This document shows positions 60,362 to 64,000 of a stretch of DNA of 64,000 nt, piece by piece. This DNA is from Mycobacterium sp. ENV421 (lineage in GTDB: Bacteria > Actinomycetota > Actinomycetes > Mycobacteriales > Mycobacteriaceae). Position numbers and translations under genes: made by a program. The notes beneath the pieces are model-generated. The model saw only the letters and a list, made by a program, of their open reading frames with translations. It was not told where the DNA came from and searched no databases. The stretch lies in assembly GCF_002887815.1 (NCBI RefSeq), contig NZ_PDHO01000009.1, positions 1 to 64,000 of the forward strand. The letters run 5' to 3'. The number at the start of each line of letters is the position of its first letter. Positions within the stretch are counted from its first letter, which is position 1.

Positions 60362-61338
60362 CAGCCCATCCTCAGCGGCATCGACATCGAGACACCCTGG
60401 GTGATGATCAGGTTGAGGACGAACACGGCCACCACACCGATGACCACCGACGCGTTGACGGCGTCGGCCACGCCGCGCGCACCGCCGGTGGCCTCCAGAC
60501 CGCGCTGGCAGGCCACCAGGATCACGACCACACCGAACAACCACGTCTTCAACATCGCCACGATGACGTCGTTGACACTGGCGAACGAGGCGAAGGACGC
60601 GATGTAGCTGCCGGGTGTGCCGGACTGGAAGCCGACGTTGATCGCGTAGCCGGCCGCCAGGCCCATGAAGATGATGAAGGCACACAGCACCGGCGCGACG
60701 AACACGATCGCGGCGAGGCGCGGGGTGACCAGTCGCTGCACCGGATCGACGCCCATCACCCGCAGCGCGTCGACCTCTTCGCGGATGGTGCGGGCGCCGA
60801 GGTCGGTGGCCACTGCCGAACCGGCCGCCCCGCCGAGCAGCAATGCCGCCACCATCGGTGCGCCCTGCCGGATCACGCCCAGACCGCCGGCGGCGCCCGA
60901 CACCGAGGAAGCCCCGACCTGCTGGATGAAGTTGCCGACCTGCACGGCCACGATCACGCCGAACGGTATGGACACCAACAGCGCCGGGATCGCCGTGACG
61001 CTGATGATGAACCAGGCTTGGTTGAGGGTGTCTCGCCAGGGATGGCGCAACCTGACGAGGTCGGTGACGAGGAAGCCGAGGGCTTGCGCGCCGAGGCCGA
61101 AGAACCGGCCCAAAGTCTGCAGTGAGGAATCCGTTCGGGACAGGAAGCGCCGGAAGGGCCGGCTCAAGATGTCGGCGACCTGGCGGCCCAACGGTGCTTC
61201 CGCGGAGGCCGGGGGATCGACGGGCGGCTCGGTGGTGGCGGCTGCCACGAATGCGTCGATATCGACGCATTCAAGTTCGCTGGCTTCTGTCTCGGTCGCT
61301 GCTTGGGCCGCAGTCGCGTCATCGACACCTGCGGTCAA
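60361..61338 (-). CDS. YrbEA-type ABC permease (MlaE family), long N-terminus, TTG start
   Basis: The protein has 325 residues from TTG 61338, chosen because a perfect aaggaggtg lies about 7 bases upstream. No ATG with a ribosome-binding site is available. The first 75 or so residues are Ala/Thr/Glu-rich (DDATAAQAATETEASE), an acidic cytosolic extension not seen in shorter YrbE1A-type proteins. The MlaE core then shows IPALLVSIPFGVIVAVQVG, the coupling loop DLGARTIREEVDALRVMGVDP and the conserved C-terminal helices. It is the first gene of the operon, with candidate control sites at 61411-61493. Confidence 0.88.
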   Translation of the reverse strand: MTAGVDDATAAQAATETEASELECVDIDAFVAAATTEPPVDPPASAEAPLGRQVADILSRPFRRFLSRTDSSLQTLGRFFGLGAQALGFLVTDLVRLRHPWRDTLNQAWFIISVTAIPALLVSIPFGVIVAVQVGNFIQQVGASSVSGAAGGLGVIRQGAPMVAALLLGGAAGSAVATDLGARTIREEVDALRVMGVDPVQRLVTPRLAAIVFVAPVLCAFIIFMGLAAGYAINVGFQSGTPGSYIASFASFASVNDVIVAMLKTWLFGVVVILVACQRGLEATGGARGVADAVNASVVIGVVAVFVLNLIITQGVSMSMPLRMG

Positions 61339-61410
61339 CGGCAGGCACCTCCTTAATCGCTGGGTACGGCCAGTTCCCCCAGCAAAGTTCGAGCTTGGTT
61401 GTCGCGCGTT

Positions 61411-61445
61411 TACCAGCGGTACGAGTACGTGCGTTGTACCAGCGG
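61411..61445. promoter_or_regulatory. Direct and inverted repeats upstream of the mce operon
   Basis: taccagcgg occurs at 61411-61419 and again at 61437-61445. Between and overlapping them, ggtac (61418-61422) and gtacc (61436-61440) form an inverted repeat. The element lies about 75-105 bases upstream of the YrbEA start, a likely operator position for a local or distant repressor (mce operons are often GntR- or TetR-controlled). Confidence 0.4.
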
Positions 61446-61477
61446 CGGCAGGCATGTGTTCGCAGAAAGAAGATCAG

Positions 61478-61493
61478 TGTGACGTACGCCACA
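61478..61493. promoter_or_regulatory. CRP-like palindrome upstream of the mce operon
   Basis: tgtgacgtacgccaca fits the cyclic-AMP receptor consensus TGTGA-N6-TCACA with one mismatch (CCACA). It is a near-perfect 16-base dyad, 140 bases upstream of YrbEA and about 500 from the divergent ThDP gene. Mycobacterial CRP (Rv3676 type) uses this consensus. Confidence 0.5.
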
Positions 61494-61995
61494 TTTGACC
61501 GTCAAGCCCTGCGTGCGTCGCCTCCGGACGACTGTGGGCGCCACTTTCCTGCGGAAGGGTCAATAACGTGCGCGGATTCGCCGTCAGCCCGCCGGCGGCG
61601 GCAAGTTCGCAGCACGGACTGGGGTTTGACCCGATTGGTGCTCGGCGCTCCGCGCCGCATCGGCGGTCCGTGTACCCGGGAAATGCACAGGAATTTGCCA
61701 GCCGGTCAAATTGCTGCGCGGCTATCTGCGAGGAGCAGTGGCGACCGCGCCTCTGACCGCCCAACTCGGGCCCGTCGATCGGTAGCGGTACCGCGCACCG
61801 CGGTGTTCACATTTCGCGTGGGCGTCGCCGAGGGGCGGTCCGGGCAAATGTCGCCATGGCTGTCTGTGAGATCCCCAAACCCCGGCGAAGTGCGGCGCAC
61901 CTGCATTACGGTGCGTGCAAGTTAGACACACTAGGTGGGGGTCATGGCGAGCGCTGTTTCTGGACACGTGCCGGGGGCGATTGCGCTCGAACGAC

Positions 61996-63690
61996 ATGCC
62001 GGTCGGCTCTGACCGCAACGGCGCGGGGGATGGGCGCACGCGAGTAGTCGATTACATCGTCGAGCGCCTCGTTCGCCGCGGCGTTCGCCATGTGTTCGGC
62101 GTGGACGGCGCCAATATCGAGGATTTCTACGACGCCGCGCACTTCTGTCCGGACCTCACCGCGGTGGTGGCCAAGCACGAGTTCTCCGCGGCGGCGATGG
62201 CCGATGCCTACAGCCGGGCCGGCGCCGGTATCGGCGTCGTGTGCGCCACCTCCGGCGGCGGCGCCCTCAACACGATCCCGGGATTGGGGGAGTCGTTCGC
62301 AGGCCGGGTGCCGGTGCTGGCGTTGATCGGCCAACCGCCGACCGCGTCGGACGGGCTCGGCTCATTCCAGGACACCAGCGGCGTCAACGGAGCCCTACAC
62401 GGCGAGGCCTTGTTCACGGCGGTGTCGGTGTTCTGCGAACGGGTTGTGACGGCCGACGACATTGTGACCGCACTGCCTCGGGCGATCTCAGCAGCGACGA
62501 GCCTCGGTGGGCCGGCGGTCCTGCTGTTGCCCAAGGACATTCAGCAGGCCGTGGTGGAGCCCATGCATGATGATCCCGCCGACGCGCCAGCGGCGGCCGG
62601 GGACATCGAGGAACTGGTGCAGCTGCTGCGCGACACCGACGGGCCGGTGACGATCATCGCCGGTGACCAGGTTGGCCGCGACAACGCCCGGGCCGAGCTG
62701 GAGACGCTGCGCGCGGTCCTGCAGGCGAACGTGGCCACGGTGCCCGACGCGAAAGATGTCTCAGCTGAGTCGTTGGGCGTCGTCGGGGTGATGGGTCATC
62801 CGGCAGTGGTTGCGGCACTGGGCGACAGCGCGCTGTGCCTGGTGATCGGCACCCGGCTGCCGCTGATGGCCCGCGGCGGTCTGGACACGGTATTGGACTC
62901 CCTGCCGATCGCGTCGATCGGTGCCGAGGTTCCCTACCTGCCATGTGCGCACGTCGAAAGCCGCGACCTCCGTAGCTCACTGACCCAGCTGGCGACGGCG
63001 TTGTGCGACACGGCGAGCCGGGTGCCTGCGTCGCAGCCCGTCCGGGGAGAGCTGACGCCACCAGAGCATGCCGGCGCGGGAGTGCGCTACCGCGCCGCGA
63101 TGCGCGCATTGGACGGGCTGCTGCCGCAGGATGCCGACATCGTCGTGGACGCAGGCAATATCGGTGCGGCGGCGATCCACTGGCTGCCGGCCCGGCGCGA
63201 CGGCCGTTTCCTGGTCGCCCTCGGAATGGGCGGCATGGGCTACAGCTTCGGCGCCGGCATCGGTATGGCCTTCGCCCGAGATCGCCGCACCGTCGTCATC
63301 GCCGGCGATGGCTCGTTCTTCATGCACGGCATGGAGATTCACACCGCGCTGCACTACCGGCTTCCGGTGACGTTCCTGTTGTTCGACAACCACGCGCACG
63401 CCATGTGCGTGACTCGCGAGCAGCTGTTCTACGGTGACCGCTACAGCTACAACCGGTTCGGCCCCAGCCGGCTGGGTGCGGGGCTGTCGGCCATGTTCCC
63501 CGCCCTGCCGTCGGTGGATGTCAGCGGCATCGGCGAACTCGGCGTGGCCGTCACAGCAGCGCTCGACGCCGATGGCCCATCCGTGGTGTCGGTGGAATGC
63601 TCGGCCGACGAAATACCGCCCTTCACAGCATTTTTGGGTGCCACAACACAGCTGGGTCGATCGCCCCAGCCAGATTCGAGGGAACGCTGA
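61996..63690 (+). CDS. Thiamine-diphosphate-dependent enzyme (acetolactate synthase/decarboxylase-like)
   Basis: The protein has 564 residues from ATG 61996; 27 more in-frame codons upstream lack family likeness. Three ThDP domains are visible: an N-terminal Pyr domain with catalytic Glu62 in VVAKHEFSAAAMADAY, a central Rossmann-like domain, and a PP domain with the ThDP/Mg motif G437-D438-G439 ... D464-N465. The start (RVVDYIVERLVRRGVRHVFGVDG) is typical of acetolactate-synthase-like proteins. The FAD-binding and regulatory features of true acetolactate synthase are not evident, so a 2-keto acid decarboxylase or benzaldehyde-lyase-type carboligase is equally possible. It is coupled (TGATG) to the next gene. 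Confidence 0.83.
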   Translation: MPVGSDRNGAGDGRTRVVDYIVERLVRRGVRHVFGVDGANIEDFYDAAHFCPDLTAVVAKHEFSAAAMADAYSRAGAGIGVVCATSGGGALNTIPGLGESFAGRVPVLALIGQPPTASDGLGSFQDTSGVNGALHGEALFTAVSVFCERVVTADDIVTALPRAISAATSLGGPAVLLLPKDIQQAVVEPMHDDPADAPAAAGDIEELVQLLRDTDGPVTIIAGDQVGRDNARAELETLRAVLQANVATVPDAKDVSAESLGVVGVMGHPAVVAALGDSALCLVIGTRLPLMARGGLDTVLDSLPIASIGAEVPYLPCAHVESRDLRSSLTQLATALCDTASRVPASQPVRGELTPPEHAGAGVRYRAAMRALDGLLPQDADIVVDAGNIGAAAIHWLPARRDGRFLVALGMGGMGYSFGAGIGMAFARDRRTVVIAGDGSFFMHGMEIHTALHYRLPVTFLLFDNHAHAMCVTREQLFYGDRYSYNRFGPSRLGAGLSAMFPALPSVDVSGIGELGVAVTAALDADGPSVVSVECSADEIPPFTAFLGATTQLGRSPQPDSRER

Positions 63691-64000
63691 TGACACTGCC
63701 TGCGCTCGAGGACATCGCCGACCCGATTCCGGGGCTGATGCGCATCGAGACCTCGCCCCGGGAGAAAGCCACCCCGGTCCTGATGGAGATGATCCACGCG
63801 GTGTATCCGCACGACGAGGTCTTCGGCGAGTTCTGCACCGTCAACGACTACATCGACTGCCCGCCCGACGAACTCTTCGACTATCTGGCGGACACCCGGT
63901 CCCTGGAGGAATGGACCTACAGTCTGCGGGGATTCACCCGCACCGAGGAGGACGGCCTCTGGCTGGCCTACGACCGGCTGGGTACCGAAACCGAGATCTA
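63690..64000 (+). CDS. SRPBCC/START-like protein (partial, runs off the right edge)
   Basis: The ATG at 63690 shares one base with the preceding stop (TGATG). 103 codons are visible and the frame is open to the window end. After a helical lead, NDYIDCPPDELFDYLADTR and SLEEWTYSLRGF are typical of the polyketide-cyclase/SRPBCC lipid-binding fold. Tight coupling to the ThDP enzyme suggests that it binds or processes the same hydrophobic substrate or product. The C-terminus is missing, so length and exact family cannot be judged. Confidence 0.72.
   Translation, partial: MTLPALEDIADPIPGLMRIETSPREKATPVLMEMIHAVYPHDEVFGEFCTVNDYIDCPPDELFDYLADTRSLEEWTYSLRGFTRTEEDGLWLAYDRLGTETEI

Larger units (their letters stand above)
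61339..61995. other. Divergent intergenic control region, no supported gene
   Basis: The 657 bases separate the mce operon and the ThDP enzyme. I see a direct repeat (61411/61437) and a CRP-like palindrome (61478) on the mce side. Minus-strand and plus-strand frames of 60-100 codons here have poor starts and Arg/Cys-rich translations typical of non-coding GC-rich DNA. The right end (about 61905-61935) is relatively A/T-rich (ttagacacactagg) and may hold the promoter of the ThDP gene. Confidence 0.6.

Noticed and set aside
61474..61764. A 96-codon minus-strand frame in the mce upstream region
   Set aside because: It has no ribosome-binding site, a Cys/Arg/Pro-rich translation, and overlaps the CRP-like palindrome.

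Overview
The window is high-GC actinobacterial DNA from a mycobacterium, most likely a non-tuberculous Mycolicibacterium-type species. Three things support this: a long block in the order I recall for M. tuberculosis Rv3212 to Rv3193c (rhlE, moeZ, lipV, adnAB, nudC, mrx1, uvrD2, whiB7), a complete mce operon, and mycobacterial habits such as GTG/TTG starts and ATGA/GTGA gene overlaps. I see no insertion sequence, prophage or CRISPR array. All locus-tag comparisons are from memory.

Region 1 (1-31.7 kb) is the conserved core. It holds a PQQ-like protein, RhlE helicase, a ferritin-like protein, an MmpS-like protein, TB9.4, a TetR regulator, a DUF3152 zincin, MoeZ, an alkyltransferase-like protein, LipV, the AdnA-AdnB end-resection motor-nuclease, a K+ channel, NudC, mycoredoxin, UvrD2, the WhiB7 resistance regulator with its leader peptide and attenuator, an ABC1 kinase, a ThiF-like protein, a zincin, a PDZ/Lon-like protease and a UPF0182 giant membrane protein. 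Relative to the remembered M. tuberculosis order, a DoxX gene and a three-gene block (two tandem secreted SSYTGG-repeat proteins plus tpx) look inserted.

Region 2 (31.7-46.3 kb) is more accessory. It has RNase Z, a putative lipoprotein and the initiator tRNA with promoter and terminator. It also has two paralogous three-gene cassettes at 33.7-36.3 kb and 43.2-45.8 kb. Each encodes a small WXG-like helical protein, a WXG-N-terminal/DUF1023 alpha/beta-hydrolase and a lipoprotein. This is the most interesting candidate system in the window: a probable type VII-type secreted hydrolase module with its own lipoprotein. Between the cassettes lie a spermidine-synthase-like protein, a DsbA-like secreted protein, HtpG, a TetR/AurF-type diiron oxygenase pair and a PAS-ANTAR protein.

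Region 3 (46.3-52.5 kb) carries an APH-like phosphotransferase divergent from a TetR gene across a perfect 13-bp-arm palindrome, a LysR/MFS pair, an Acg-like nitroreductase and small secreted proteins.

Region 4 (52.5-61.3 kb, minus strand) is one tightly overlapped mce lipid-import operon (YrbEA, YrbEB, MceA-F, one Mce-associated protein), with a candidate CRP-like site upstream and a large hairpin at its end. Divergent from it are a ThDP-dependent decarboxylase-like enzyme and a truncated SRPBCC-like gene running off the right edge.
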